A DNA stretch of 64,000 nucleotides from the NCBI RefSeq assembly GCF_030811215.1, contig NZ_JAUSQM010000001.1, positions 3,100,001 through 3,164,000 on the forward strand. The letters are read 5' to 3'. Position numbers and translations under genes: made by a program. Shown here piece by piece: positions 41,424 through 51,700 of this stretch. This stretch comes from Nocardioides massiliensis. GTDB taxonomy: Bacteria; Actinomycetota; Actinomycetes; Propionibacteriales; Nocardioidaceae. Within the stretch, counting starts at the first letter, position 1. The number at the start of each line of letters is the position of its first letter. The notes beneath the pieces are model-generated. The model ran no database searches. It was not told the DNA's origin and worked only from the letters and a program-made list of their open reading frames with translations.

Positions 41424-42955
41424 AGGAACACGACACGTCCCGCCTGCACAGTGCAGTGCTGGTCTCGCCCAAGCGCGAGCGCCGCCGCGACCGGAAGGCC
41501 CGCAAGCTCGCCGCGCGGGAACTCCTCGCGCGCGATCGTGCTGAACAGAAGACGGCAGCACGGGCCAGAGCCGATGCACTCACCGCAGAACGCAAAGCCA
41601 CCGTGGTGCTGCCGAAAGCCGGCGAAGCCGGTCTCGCGGCGTTGCGGACCCCGGGAAGGTTGCGGCTCCCCCGCCACCAAGACACCTCAGCCACCCTGGC
41701 TGGGGCCTACCCGTTCCTGGCCGAAGGTGGGCTCGGCAGCGACGGAGTGTTCGTCGGCCAAGACCTCTACTCCGGCAGCTCATTCGTCTACGACCCGTGG
41801 GTGCTCTACACCCAGGGTCTGATCACCGCCCCGAACCTCGTGCTCGCCGGCATCGTCGGCTCCGGCAAGTCATCGCTGGCCAAGAGCCTCTACACCCGAT
41901 CCATCCCGTTCGGGCGACGCGTCTACATCCCCGGCGACCCAAAGGGCGAACACACCGCCGTCGCCGAAGCGGTCGGCGGCAAGGCCATCGCCCTCGGCCA
42001 CGGCATGTCCGCCCGACTCAACCCCCTCGAAGAGGGCCACCGCCCGAGCGGCCTCGACGACGCCCAATGGGCCGCCCAAGTCAGCGCACGCCGCCGCGAC
42101 CTGCTCGGCGCACTCGCCGAAACGGTCCTCGACCGCCAACTCTCCCCGCTGGAGCACACCGCCATCGACATCGCCCTGGCAGAGGTCGTCCGCACCGCCG
42201 ACGTACCGGTCCTTCCGCTGGTGGTCGACCGACTTCTGGAGCCCGACCCGTCCGTCGATCCAGACGGGCGCCTCACTGAGGACGGCCGCCTTCCCGGCCA
42301 TGCGCTACGCCGCCTCGTCGCAGGCGATCTCGCCGGGCTGTTCGACGGCCCCTCGACCGTGCGGTTCGACCCGACCCTGCCGATGGTCTCCCTCGACCTG
42401 TCCCGCGTCACCGAGAACGCGACCCTGGTCTCGGTGCTGATGACGTGTGCCTCGGCATGGATGGAGTCCGCGCTCCTCGACCCCAACGGCGGACAACGCT
42501 GGGTCGTGTACGACGAAGCCTGGCGGCTCATGTCCCACCCCGCCCTTCTACGGCGCATGGACGCCCATTGGCGCCTCGCCCGGCACTACGGCATCGCCAA
42601 CATGCTCGTCTTCCACAAACTCTCCGACCTCGACAACGTTGGCGACTCCGGATCCGCCATGCGCGCCCTCGCCGCCTCCCTGCTGGCGAACGCCGAAACC
42701 CGTGTCGTCTACCGACAAGAGTCCGACCAGCTCGGCAGCACCGCCTCCGCCCTCGGGCTGACCGGCACAGAGCAATCCCTGCTACCGACGCTGGGTACCG
42801 GGCAAGGCTTGTGGCGGATCAAGCACCGCTCCTTTGTCGTGCAGCATCAGCTCCACCCCGCTGAGTTGGAGTTGTTCGACACCGCAGGGCGCATGACCGG
42901 GGTCGCCCCGGCGCCCCCGGCGCACCTGATGGACGGAACGTCCTCCAGGAGGTGA
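41420..42955 (+). CDS. VirB4-like conjugation ATPase (ATPase domain only)
   Basis: A 511-residue ATPase of the VirB4/TraC/HerA type: Walker A GIVGSGKSSLAKSL (near 145), RVYIPGDPKGEHTA, Walker B WVVYDEAWRLM (near 360), and the sensor regions ANMLVFHKLSDLDNVG and ETRVVYRQES. The first 85 residues are a basic coiled coil instead of the long N-terminal domain of usual VirB4 (which are about 800 residues). The missing part resembles the SCO6880-family protein encoded upstream. It powers the channel. GTG 41420 overlaps the previous stop. Confidence 0.9.
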   Translation: MKEHDTSRLHSAVLVSPKRERRRDRKARKLAARELLARDRAEQKTAARARADALTAERKATVVLPKAGEAGLAALRTPGRLRLPRHQDTSATLAGAYPFLAEGGLGSDGVFVGQDLYSGSSFVYDPWVLYTQGLITAPNLVLAGIVGSGKSSLAKSLYTRSIPFGRRVYIPGDPKGEHTAVAEAVGGKAIALGHGMSARLNPLEEGHRPSGLDDAQWAAQVSARRRDLLGALAETVLDRQLSPLEHTAIDIALAEVVRTADVPVLPLVVDRLLEPDPSVDPDGRLTEDGRLPGHALRRLVAGDLAGLFDGPSTVRFDPTLPMVSLDLSRVTENATLVSVLMTCASAWMESALLDPNGGQRWVVYDEAWRLMSHPALLRRMDAHWRLARHYGIANMLVFHKLSDLDNVGDSGSAMRALAASLLANAETRVVYRQESDQLGSTASALGLTGTEQSLLPTLGTGQGLWRIKHRSFVVQHQLHPAELELFDTAGRMTGVAPAPPAHLMDGTSSRR

Positions 42956-42961
42956 GCCGGG

Positions 42962-44038
42962 ATGCGGCATCAGACACGGGAAGCCCAGCAGGCAAGAGAG
43001 GCCAAGCTCGACGCGCTGCACGCCAAGTTGACCGAATCGGTCGGCACGCTGGTCAGCGGCGACGACTGGCGACGTGCGCTCGAGTTCTCCGCAAAATTTC
43101 GCAGCCGGTCGTTCAACAACACGATGCTGATCTACCTGCAGCACTACGAAGCTTTCCAAGCCGGTCGCGTCCCTTCTGCGACCCCCACGTACGTCGCTGG
43201 CTTCAGGCAGTGGCAGACCCTGGGCCGGCAAGTGATGAAGGGGCAGTCGGGGTACGGGATCCTCGCGCCAGTCACCGCCCGGTTCGCTTCCCGCACCCCC
43301 AACAACGCGGAGTCGTGGCGGCGCCTGGGCCGCGGTGAACGCGCCCAACCCTGCGAGACCATCCGTACCAAGCTGGTAGGCCTCCGGGCGGCGTACGTGT
43401 GGGACGTGGCGCAGACCGACGGCGACCCGATCCCGGAGCCCCCAGCTCCGACCCTGCTGTCGGGCCAAGCACCCCTCGGGCTCTGGGAGGGACTCGCCGC
43501 CCAGGTTGAGACCCACGGGTTCACCCTCAAACAGGTTCCCGATGCGGCGGCCATCGGCGGCGCCAACGGCATCACCAATTTCTCCACCCACGAGGTCTGC
43601 GTACGTCGCGATATGGACGAGGCAGCCCAGGTCAAGACACTCGCCCACGAGCTCGGCCACGTCATGCTCCACTCCCCCGAAGCCCGCACCGGCGACAACG
43701 CAGCTGCCCGCGACGCAGCGCTGCACCGGGGCATCGCCGAAGTCGAAGCCGAGTCCGTGGCGCTGATGATCGGCGCAGCCCACGGCCTCGACACCAGCGC
43801 CTACACCATCCCGTACGTGTCGAGCTGGGCCAGCAGCGTCGCCGGCAGCGACCCAGTCGGGGTCATCCAGGCCACCGCCGAACGAGTCCGCAACACCGCA
43901 GTCCGCGTCCTCGATCAGCTCGACACCACCCAAGTCGGCGACGGCGACCCGCCAGGCCTCGACCGCACCACCCCCACCCGCACCGCACCGGAGCGCGGGG
44001 CGCGACCGACCGTCGAGCCGCAGGTGGTCGCCCTATGA
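42962..44038 (+). CDS. ArdC-like ssDNA-binding antirestriction protein with metallopeptidase domain
   Basis: A 358-residue protein. The N-terminal ArdC/LtrC-like domain (residues 10-130) has FSAKFRSRSFNNTMLIYLQH and GRQVMKGQSGYGILAPV. The second half is an ImmA/IrrE-like metallopeptidase with VKTLAHELGHVMLHSPE (HExxH near residues 229-233) and a following EVEAESVALMIG Glu ligand. ArdC proteins enter the recipient or protect incoming single strands from restriction. Its place between VirB4-like and coupling protein genes fits an establishment protein. Confidence 0.86.
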   Translation: MRHQTREAQQAREAKLDALHAKLTESVGTLVSGDDWRRALEFSAKFRSRSFNNTMLIYLQHYEAFQAGRVPSATPTYVAGFRQWQTLGRQVMKGQSGYGILAPVTARFASRTPNNAESWRRLGRGERAQPCETIRTKLVGLRAAYVWDVAQTDGDPIPEPPAPTLLSGQAPLGLWEGLAAQVETHGFTLKQVPDAAAIGGANGITNFSTHEVCVRRDMDEAAQVKTLAHELGHVMLHSPEARTGDNAAARDAALHRGIAEVEAESVALMIGAAHGLDTSAYTIPYVSSWASSVAGSDPVGVIQATAERVRNTAVRVLDQLDTTQVGDGDPPGLDRTTPTRTAPERGARPTVEPQVVAL

Positions 44039-44622
44039 GTCCCTTGAATCCAGCCACTGCTTACCGCCGCTCCGCATCACGGCCACGGATCCCCGTGGTC
44101 CTGCCGCTGGTCCGTGGCACCGTCGACAACGCAGGACTGTTGTGTGTGACGATCGACGGCGAGCCGCTGGCCCAGGAAGCACCAGGACTGGACCGCAGCG
44201 AGCTACGGCCGCTGCTGGATCGCATCTCTGCGGAACGGGGCTCGGCTCTGCGCGTCGAGATCCACGAACCCGACGGCAAGGTCTTCACCGACTTCCACAC
44301 ACCCGCAGCACCCGACCCCGCCCACCCTGTCGGCCCCACCCCCGCATCTGCCGCGCTCGAGCGCAGCGGACGTGACGGCCGGCCGACCGTGAGAGTGCAG
44401 GCGGGGTCCGTGCGTGGTGAAGGTTTCCAGCCAGACGAAGTGGTCGTCGTTGCGATCGTGGTGCACCGCGCCTCGACTAACTCCGATGGGACGCTCGATC
44501 TCAATTTGCCGGTCGCGCTGCTCGATCGGACGGCAGGTAATGTCGTGCTCGTCGGTCAGCAGTCCGGTGCCACCCAGCCGTCCTCGGACAACACGGCCGT
44601 ATCGGGGCGTAAGGCGTCGTGA
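44035..44622 (+). CDS. Transfer-operon protein of unknown function
   Basis: A 195-residue acidic protein with two likely beta-rich parts. Residues 18-82 (VVLPLVRGTVDNAGLLCVTI) resemble small domains found in helicase or ssDNA-binding proteins; residues 115-165 (EGFQPDEVVVVAIVVHRAS) form a second strand-rich part. No family recognised. ATG and stop overlap both neighbours by 4 bp, so it is co-translated with the ArdC-like and coupling protein genes. Confidence 0.6.
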   Translation: MSPLNPATAYRRSASRPRIPVVLPLVRGTVDNAGLLCVTIDGEPLAQEAPGLDRSELRPLLDRISAERGSALRVEIHEPDGKVFTDFHTPAAPDPAHPVGPTPASAALERSGRDGRPTVRVQAGSVRGEGFQPDEVVVVAIVVHRASTNSDGTLDLNLPVALLDRTAGNVVLVGQQSGATQPSSDNTAVSGRKAS

Positions 44623-46376
44623 AAAGCGCAGGTCGCCCGGTCGACGACACCCTCGTGAACCTCGCACTCATCGCCATCGGGGTCGCCGGTGCCGGTGCCG
44701 CACTCCTCCGTGGCGCCGCAATCCTCACCGCCTGGGTGAGCAGAACCGAGCAGCCCACCGCCGAATGGACCGCCGGCATCGGCGTGCTCACCGACCCGAC
44801 CGACCCCGGCCGCGTCTTCGGAACCGAGATCTCGCCGTGGGTCTACTGGCCCGTCCTCACCATGCTCGTTCTTCTGCTCCTGGCCGCTGGATTTCTGACC
44901 TGGCGGCGGGTCGATGCGCTGCGCCACAGCACTCAGCACGACCCGCGACGACTCGACGGCGTCGCGACCCGCACCGACGTTGCCACCGTGGCCTCGAAGA
45001 AGGCACTCCTGTCGCGTAGCGCCACCTTGCGTCCCAGCCTGACCGCTGCGGCGGCCAGCGATGTCGGGTACCTGCTCGGCCGGTCCCGTGGCATGGACGT
45101 CTGGGCCTCGGTCGAGGACTCGATCCTGCTCCTCGGGCCACCGCGGTCCGGCAAGGGCCTGCACGTCGTCATCAACGCGATCCTGGATGCACCCGGAGCG
45201 GTCGTGACCACCGCAACCCGACCCGACAACATCGCCGCCACCATCACCGCGCGCCAGAAGCTCGGCCCGGTGGCGGTGTTCGACCCGCAACGGCTCGCCC
45301 AAGGACTCCCGTCGGGTCTGCGGTGGTCCCCCGTCCGTGGATGCGAAGACCCGCTGACCGCGATGATCCGGGCCACCGGACTGGCGTCCGCCACCGGACT
45401 CTCAGCCGGTGGCGTCGAGTCCGGAGGCTTCTGGGAAGGCAAGACCCGAACCGCCCTCCAAGCGCTGCTGCACGCAGCAGCACTCGATCACCGCAGCCCC
45501 GCCGAACTATTCGCCTGGACCCTGTCGCCGTCATCAGCGAGCGACGCCGTCGCGATTCTCGCCTCTCACCCCAACGCAGCCGCCGGCTGGGGCGAGTCGC
45601 TGGACTCGATGATCCACGCGGACGCTCGCACCCGCGACTCCATCTGGATGGGCGTCTCCCTCGCGTTGTCCTGCCTCGCCGACCCCCGCGTCCTCGATGC
45701 CGTCACGCCACGGCCCGGTGAACACTTCGACCCAACCGAATTCCTCACCGGCAACGGAACCGTCTACCTGCTCGCCACCGGCGCAGGCGCCGGCGCCTCC
45801 TGGGCCCTGGTCGCTGCCTTCATCGAAGACCTCATCGAAACCGCCCGACGACTCGCAGCCGCCTCACCCGGAGCCCGACTCGACCCACCGCTGCTACTGG
45901 CTCTCGACGAGATCGGCAACCTCTCCCCCCTGCCGTCCCTGCCAGTACTCATGGCCGAAGGCGGCGGCACAGGCATCACCACCATGCCCGTCCTCCAGTC
46001 GCTGTCCCAAGCCCGCGACAAATGGGGCGACCACGCCGCCGGAGCCATCTGGGACGCCTCCATCGCCAAAATCATCCTCGGCGGCACATCCTCCGCCCGC
46101 GACCTCCAAGACCTCTCCGCGCTCATCGGCGAACGCGACGAGAAGACCGACACCATCTCCGTCGGCGACTACGGCTCACGCTCCCTCCAACGCTCCACCC
46201 GACGCGCGCCGATCCTTCCGCCCGAAACGATCCGCACCCTCCCGTTCGGAACCGCGCTCGTCCTCCTACGTAGCTCACCACCGCTGGTCACTGACCTACG
46301 GCCCTGGACCGCTCGCAGCGATGCCGCGCAGATACGAGCCGATCGCTCGACCAGCGAAGACGCCCTGCAACAGTGA
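44619..46376 (+). CDS. VirD4/TraG-like type IV coupling protein
   Basis: A 585-residue protein with two N-terminal membrane helices (LALIAIGVAGAGAALLRGAA; WPVLTMLVLLLLAAGFLTW), Walker A LGPPRSGKGLHVVINAI (Gly173 to Lys179), the downstream VVTTATRPDNIAAT, Walker B LLLALDEIGNLSPLPSLPVL and TMPVLQSLSQARDKWG. These are T4CP (TraG/VirD4) features. It recruits the relaxosome to the channel. GTG 44619 overlaps the previous stop. It ends the transfer operon; 193 bp without a gene follow. Confidence 0.93.
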   Translation: MKSAGRPVDDTLVNLALIAIGVAGAGAALLRGAAILTAWVSRTEQPTAEWTAGIGVLTDPTDPGRVFGTEISPWVYWPVLTMLVLLLLAAGFLTWRRVDALRHSTQHDPRRLDGVATRTDVATVASKKALLSRSATLRPSLTAAAASDVGYLLGRSRGMDVWASVEDSILLLGPPRSGKGLHVVINAILDAPGAVVTTATRPDNIAATITARQKLGPVAVFDPQRLAQGLPSGLRWSPVRGCEDPLTAMIRATGLASATGLSAGGVESGGFWEGKTRTALQALLHAAALDHRSPAELFAWTLSPSSASDAVAILASHPNAAAGWGESLDSMIHADARTRDSIWMGVSLALSCLADPRVLDAVTPRPGEHFDPTEFLTGNGTVYLLATGAGAGASWALVAAFIEDLIETARRLAAASPGARLDPPLLLALDEIGNLSPLPSLPVLMAEGGGTGITTMPVLQSLSQARDKWGDHAAGAIWDASIAKIILGGTSSARDLQDLSALIGERDEKTDTISVGDYGSRSLQRSTRRAPILPPETIRTLPFGTALVLLRSSPPLVTDLRPWTARSDAAQIRADRSTSEDALQQ

Positions 46377-46569
46377 GCTCATCCGGAAGCACGAGTACAC
46401 GAACCCGACCTGACCAGCGGACAAGCAGGACGACCACAGTTGTGAGGAGCAGCGTCGTTCGCGGCGGAAGGACGCACCCGGATGGCCGGTGAAGGCCTTG
46501 TGCATGCCCCAGCCGGGCAGCGCACAGGTGTGGCAGGGTGAGGTGCCGAGGCACCTAGGCCGTCACTGA

Positions 46570-46968
46570 TCAGGAGTACGCCTGCTCTTCGGCCTTCGCC
46601 TCAGATACGTACCGTTGCCCGGCCACCATTTCCTCGATACGGCGGTCGATCTCATCAGTCCAGTTGTCGGGTGGCAGGTTGCCCGCAAGGTACATCTGCT
46701 TCGAGTAGTAAGCCGCGCTAACAGCGTGCCGAAGGGTCAGCACGTACTCCGAGTGAGCCCCGGAGTACGACGTGTGCGACGTTCCCTGCACGAATCCCTT
46801 CTGCGGGTCACTGACGACAACCATGTAGCCGGTTGGATGGCGAATCAGCAGCGTGCTCTCCTGGTGGCCAGCCCGACTCGTGTCGCACCGCCGAAGCGTC
46901 TCGAAGCCCTGTTCCCCCGACATGATGGACTCGTACACGTCTCTCGGCGCCGGCGCAGATTGCTTCAT
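46570..46968 (-). CDS. Small protein of unknown function
   Basis: A 132-residue soluble protein, with DTSRAGHQESTLLIRHPTGY in a strand-rich middle (RHPTGYMVVVSDPQKGFVQG) and a helical C-terminus (AAYYSKQMYLAGNL, DEIDRRIEEMVAGQRY). I do not recognise a family. Base composition is a little less GC-rich than the transfer genes, as in the next two genes, hinting at separate acquisition. It is the first gene of the accessory block and has no operon partner. No strong ribosome site is visible before the ATG. Confidence 0.5.
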   Translation of the reverse strand: MKQSAPAPRDVYESIMSGEQGFETLRRCDTSRAGHQESTLLIRHPTGYMVVVSDPQKGFVQGTSHTSYSGAHSEYVLTLRHAVSAAYYSKQMYLAGNLPPDNWTDEIDRRIEEMVAGQRYVSEAKAEEQAYS

Positions 46969-47104
46969 GACGCAATGAGAACACGGCCGACGATTTGCCT
47001 GCTTCGGAATCGCTCGACTGGATAGGCTGGACCCGCAAGCGGCGGTATGACGCAGTCCAATCCTGGGCGCTCGGGCTCGTCACATCAAAGATTCAGGCAG
47101 TTGC

Positions 47105-48484
47105 CTAGTCGAGCACTGGCACTGCCATCCTTATTGATGGATTGGAAACTCCCTGCTCTTCGAGTCGTTGTAGAACAAACGTTAAGACTTCGCTCGGTGA
47201 CACTTCTTCTGCCAGGACGGTCTCGGTTGCTCCTTCTTGTGGCATGGCGGAGGTCGGGTAAGCCGGCGGGAAGAGGAGTTCGTCACGCCACCATCTGAGT
47301 ACGGCTTGCTCGAGGTTGTAGGCGTCATCTCCGGTGGGCAGCCGGATTGACCAGAGATGGCGCCATCCTTGACGTCGATGGGCTGACAATCGGTCGGACT
47401 CGGGCGCAGAGATGCCGATCTTGATTGCTGTTCCGTTCTCGACCATGTAGAGGTCGGCGTCGCTGGCAAACGGGAACGAACTGTTGCAGTAGCGACAGAT
47501 GCCTCGGCCGACGCGGACGTTCGACAAGGTCGGTGAGACCACACCGCCGCAGGTGTGGGCTGCTCTCCACGGGCGCATGCTCCCCGGATACTCCTCGAGC
47601 GGTTGAAGCCCGGCTTCGACGAAGGTCGCAACCGCCAGGTTCTCGGGCATACGAAGCCGAATTGAAGCAGCCCGGGAGGCGCACTGAATGCATCCTCCTT
47701 GTCCTCGCTTAACGTTGGAGTAGGACGGGGACACTTCGGCGCCGCAGGCCAGGTGTCGACAGGGCCACGGCTTGTCGACACCTGGGAATGGCGTAGTCGG
47801 GTCCAGTCCGGCTTCCTGCATCAGCAATTTCGCGAGGGTGTCGTCGAGACGTAGGGCCCGGTGAGTTGCTTCGAGTCCGCATTCTCGACACGGGCCTTGC
47901 CCTTGCGCGATGTTCCCGAGTCGGGGCGAGACCGTTCGGCCACACTGTTTGTGGCGCGACTTCCAAGGCGTCGTAGAGGAGCCGGGGTAGGGCTCCAGCG
48001 GTTCTAGGCCGACCGAGTAGAAGTAGGCGGTCGCCTCGTCATCGTTCCATGTTCGCCAGCCGCGAGCCGCGAGGCTGCACTTCGCACATCCCTTCCCAGC
48101 CCGTCGGACCGAATTGAGTGATGGGCTGACTTTCATTCCGCATGTCGTGTGCCTTGAGAGCCAGGGCTTTCCGGCGCCCGGATAGTCGATCAGTGGCTCG
48201 AAACCGCACTCGACCATGGTCCTCACCGCGTCTTCGGCGTGCCGCGCGCGACGAGCCGCCCCGCGCGCCCAGGCCGCGCACTGTCTGCATGCAGTTCCGC
48301 GTCGTCGGACATTGCTCAGGAGCGGTGAAATTTCGCGACCGCACCGAAGATGTAGAGATGGCCAGGGCTTGTGCGCACCCGGATACGGGACGAGCGGCTC
48401 CAATCCCGCCCGCCGCATGGTCCGCATGGCCTCGACCGGGTCAAGGCGAAGACGGCCCAGCTGTTGCGGTTCGACGGTTGCCAT
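47105..48484 (-). CDS. Five tandem zinc-module repeats fused to a GIY-YIG-like domain
   Basis: A 459-residue protein; the ATG at 48484 has AGGAGG six bases upstream. Residues 15-338 are five tandem repeats of 65-67 residues, each with consensus AGLEPLxPYPGxxKPW, then H-x2-C-G, then VSPxxxNVRRGxG, then C-x2-C. Ligand sets are H45/C48/C66/C69, H112/C115/C133/C136, H178/C181/C199/C202, H244/C247/C265/C268 and H310/C312/C330/C333; C to C spacing is always 17 residues. Residues 342-405 look like a GIY-YIG (T5orf172-type) nuclease: LYMVENGTAIKIGIS, Arg365 in ESDRL and Glu392 in YNLEQAV. Treble-clef or zinc-ribbon repeats would bind DNA and the last domain cut it. Function unproven; a homing or defence nuclease is likely. 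Confidence 0.75.
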   Translation of the reverse strand: MATVEPQQLGRLRLDPVEAMRTMRRAGLEPLVPYPGAHKPWPSLHLRCGREISPLLSNVRRRGTACRQCAAWARGAARRARHAEDAVRTMVECGFEPLIDYPGAGKPWLSRHTTCGMKVSPSLNSVRRAGKGCAKCSLAARGWRTWNDDEATAYFYSVGLEPLEPYPGSSTTPWKSRHKQCGRTVSPRLGNIAQGQGPCRECGLEATHRALRLDDTLAKLLMQEAGLDPTTPFPGVDKPWPCRHLACGAEVSPSYSNVKRGQGGCIQCASRAASIRLRMPENLAVATFVEAGLQPLEEYPGSMRPWRAAHTCGGVVSPTLSNVRVGRGICRYCNSSFPFASDADLYMVENGTAIKIGISAPESDRLSAHRRQGWRHLWSIRLPTGDDAYNLEQAVLRWWRDELLFPPAYPTSAMPQEGATETVLAEEVSPSEVLTFVLQRLEEQGVSNPSIRMAVPVLD

Positions 48485-48659
48485 GGGCACCTCCTGGGAC
48501 GGATCCCACCACAGCCCTCCGACAGGACTTGCCGACTCACGAGATTGCGCTTGGGCGGGGCGCTCGATTGCGCGCACTGAAGCGGCGGAAAGACGCGGCT
48601 TCGGGAGCCGTATCGCCGCTGTTGCCGCGGGCGGCCCGCTTGGTGACATGACCGGCTCT

Positions 48660-48673
48660 GCCTATCGATAGGC
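48660..48673. promoter_or_regulatory. 14-bp palindrome in the divergent promoter region
   Basis: GCCTATCGATAGGC is a perfect palindrome in the 261-bp gap between the two divergent nuclease-like genes, 176 bp from one start and 72 bp from the other. It is a good candidate operator for shared control. The rest of the gap shows no gene. Confidence 0.5.
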
Positions 48674-48745
48674 GACCTTCCCGGTGGCTGTCGGCGCGAA
48701 ACCGCAGAATGGTCGTTGAGCCATTGCCACAGAACGGGGGACCAC

Positions 48746-51700
48746 ATGGAGCCAGTCACGACGGCGATGGTGCTCGTCTACCTTGCCGACCTTGGCGCGG
48801 GCGTCGCCGCGGACGAGGTGACTGCGCAGCTGAAGCACCTTCTGGCGAACAGGTCTCGCCGCCGGCGGATCGCCAAGGCGACCGCCAACGTCGCGGCGAA
48901 GGAAGGGATCCACGTCAAGCCCGCCGTGCTGCGGGAGTGGCTTCGCCGGTCCGATGTCCAACAACAGCTGGTTCTGGGGACCCACGAGTCGGTGGAAACT
49001 GCGATCACGCGACTGGCCTGGGCACTGGAAGGTACCGACCAGGAACGGGCCGAGCACGCGGTCCGGCTGGTCGAGATCACGTGCCAGCAGTACCTGCTGG
49101 TGCAAAGCCCCCAAGAAGCCACGGCCGTTTCCGCAGTGCAGACGCAGGCTCTCGTCAGTGCCGAGCACCAGACGACGCGGGAAGCCACCGCGGAGGGGTT
49201 CGCCGAGGTCATCAACAGGCTTGACGCGCCAGCGGTCTTCGAGGAGAACCTGACCCGGTTACACCCCTGGCGTGCCGAGAGCGCTCGACAGCTCGCCGAG
49301 TCGTGGTCGTCCATCCACGAAGTTGTGGACCTAATTGCGCGCTCGCGCGACCGCCGCGCCCTGCTGGCGACCTGGGCGGTCACTACACCAATTGTCCTGG
49401 CTGACGCACCGGGCGGCGTGTGGTGCTGGATGGGTGAGCTGGCCAGGGACTACGGCTGTGACTGCGCCGCACAGTTCATCACTCGTGGCATCGAACGCGG
49501 GGTACCCGACCCGGACTACTGGTGGGCGAGAGCCGCGTTGGCGACAGACCCGGAAGATGAAGGCTTCGAGCGGTCTCGCCGCGACTTGCTTCAACATGCG
49601 CACAACCCGCACCCGCTTGGTCGGGCCCAGCTCGCCTTTCTGGACAGCGACTGGAACCAGGTCGATGAAGCACTCGCCGCATGGGAACCGGCGACTCGAG
49701 GAGACGCCTCGATCAAGGCCATCCTCGCGTCCGAGTCCTTCCGCGCCCGGGGCGAGCTCGACTTCGCCATCGGCCTCCTTGAGGAGGCCAGCCTCGCGGA
49801 GCCCGATGCCAGCGGTCTCAAGGTCCACCTGGCGGAGCTGCTTCTCTCCCGTGGGTATCGAGGTCACACGGTCAGCCGGACCAAGGACTTCGCCCAGGCC
49901 CAGGCACTGGCGATTCAGGCGCGAGACGCCCGACGCCTGTGGGGCGGAGACAGTGTCAAAGCAGCGCTGGTCGCCATCAAGGCTTCCGCGGTGGCCAGTG
50001 ATCTGAACCGGACCTGGCAGCTCACGCAGACAGAGCCCGGTGGCAACGCCACCTCCGGCGAGGCGACCGATCCGCGGATCCGCCGAGAAGCAGCCGTTCT
50101 CGCGGCGATGACCGGGCGAACCGATGAGGCGGACCAGCTCGCAGCTAGTCTCGCGGATTCCTACACGACCGAGCTGGTTGCCGGATACCACGCACTCAAC
50201 AACGATGACCTCGGCGCGGCCGAGATCCACTGGCTCCAGGCTTGGGATGTCGCGCCCGACGACTTCAGCCGGCTCCAGGTCGCCCGCTCCCTGGCGCCAC
50301 TCGGACTACGTCTGCCTGACCTCGACGACCTCGCAGCCGACCACCCCGACCTGGTCGCTGAGACCCGCGCGATCCACGACGTCATGGCCACAGGGACCGG
50401 GCAACGCCTCACCAAACTGCGTGCGCACGCGCCGGAGTACGAGCAGATCGCCGTCTTGCTCGCGCAAGAACTCTCGGCACAAGGTGACCTTCTCGAGGCA
50501 GGCGAGGTTCTGGACCAGGCGGCGACCAGGTGGGACCTACCTCTGCTGCGGAAGATGGCCGCCGACCGGTTCTTCCATGGCGGCGAGTACAAACGTGCTG
50601 TCCATGCTGCTCAGCAAGCGCGAACGATGGCGGGAGCATCGTGGCCGGGCGAGGTCGAGTGCCTGGGGATCGAGTTCAATGCGCTCGAGGCTCTCGGACG
50701 CGAAGACGAGGCCCTTGCCGTTGTCCGACAGATGACAAACCTTGCCCCCGAGAGCGAAGACGCACGATGGGCCCTAGTGAACAGCCTGGGTCGACGCGGC
50801 AACCTCGACGCAGCCTTCGCAGCGCTGCGCCACAAGGGCGTGCCCATCCGGCCCCGCAACCGAGAGGAGGCCCGGAACTGGATCATCCTCCTCACCGCTT
50901 GCGACCGGAGCCCCTACTACCTCTCGCGCGCCCTGGACGAGCTGGACCGATGGAGCGACGACGAAGAGACCGCCGGCGTGTTCCTCACCAACATCACCTT
51001 CGGACTGACCAAGCGTGAGGGCACACCGGATCCGACCGAACTTGGCCGGCTGCACACTTCCACAGACGACTACGTCGACAAGTTCCCCGAGAGCCCGGTC
51101 TTCCGCAGGTTCACGATCTCCGAGGACGACCCACTGGGCGACCTCGCGGCAGTCTTGAAGAAGCGCCACACCGACCCCGCGCTGCAAGAGCTTCAGGCTA
51201 AGGTGGCCTCCGCCGAGCTTCCGGTTGGGCTGGCAGCGGAAGTGCACGGGGTTTCCTACGCGGAGGCCTCGCTCAAGCGGGCAGCCGGCTTCGTCTACAG
51301 CAACGTCCCAGGGGCGAACGGCCTCACGCATGGAGAGCTACTGGCCCTTCTCCGCAAAGGCCCTGCGGTCCTCGACACCACTGCCGCGGTGTCCATTCTT
51401 GCGTTGGGCGGGACTCTCCGCGAGCAGCTGGTCGGCCAGTTCACGCGACTTGAGAGCACAGGCATGGCATTCCGTGACGCGCGCGCGTCGCAGCGGTCCC
51501 TCAGTCTTAAGTCAACGATGAGCATGCACTGGGACGCTGAGCAGGACCGGCTCCGACTGACCGAGCTCACCGTGGAGGAGGCGGACACACTCGCCGAGCG
51601 GGCAGACCAGCTCGTCGCCCTCCTGACCACCACACGTAGACAAGACTGGCAGTTACGCCGATTCACCGAGCTGACCATGGAAGGAGCCTGGGTCAACCTT

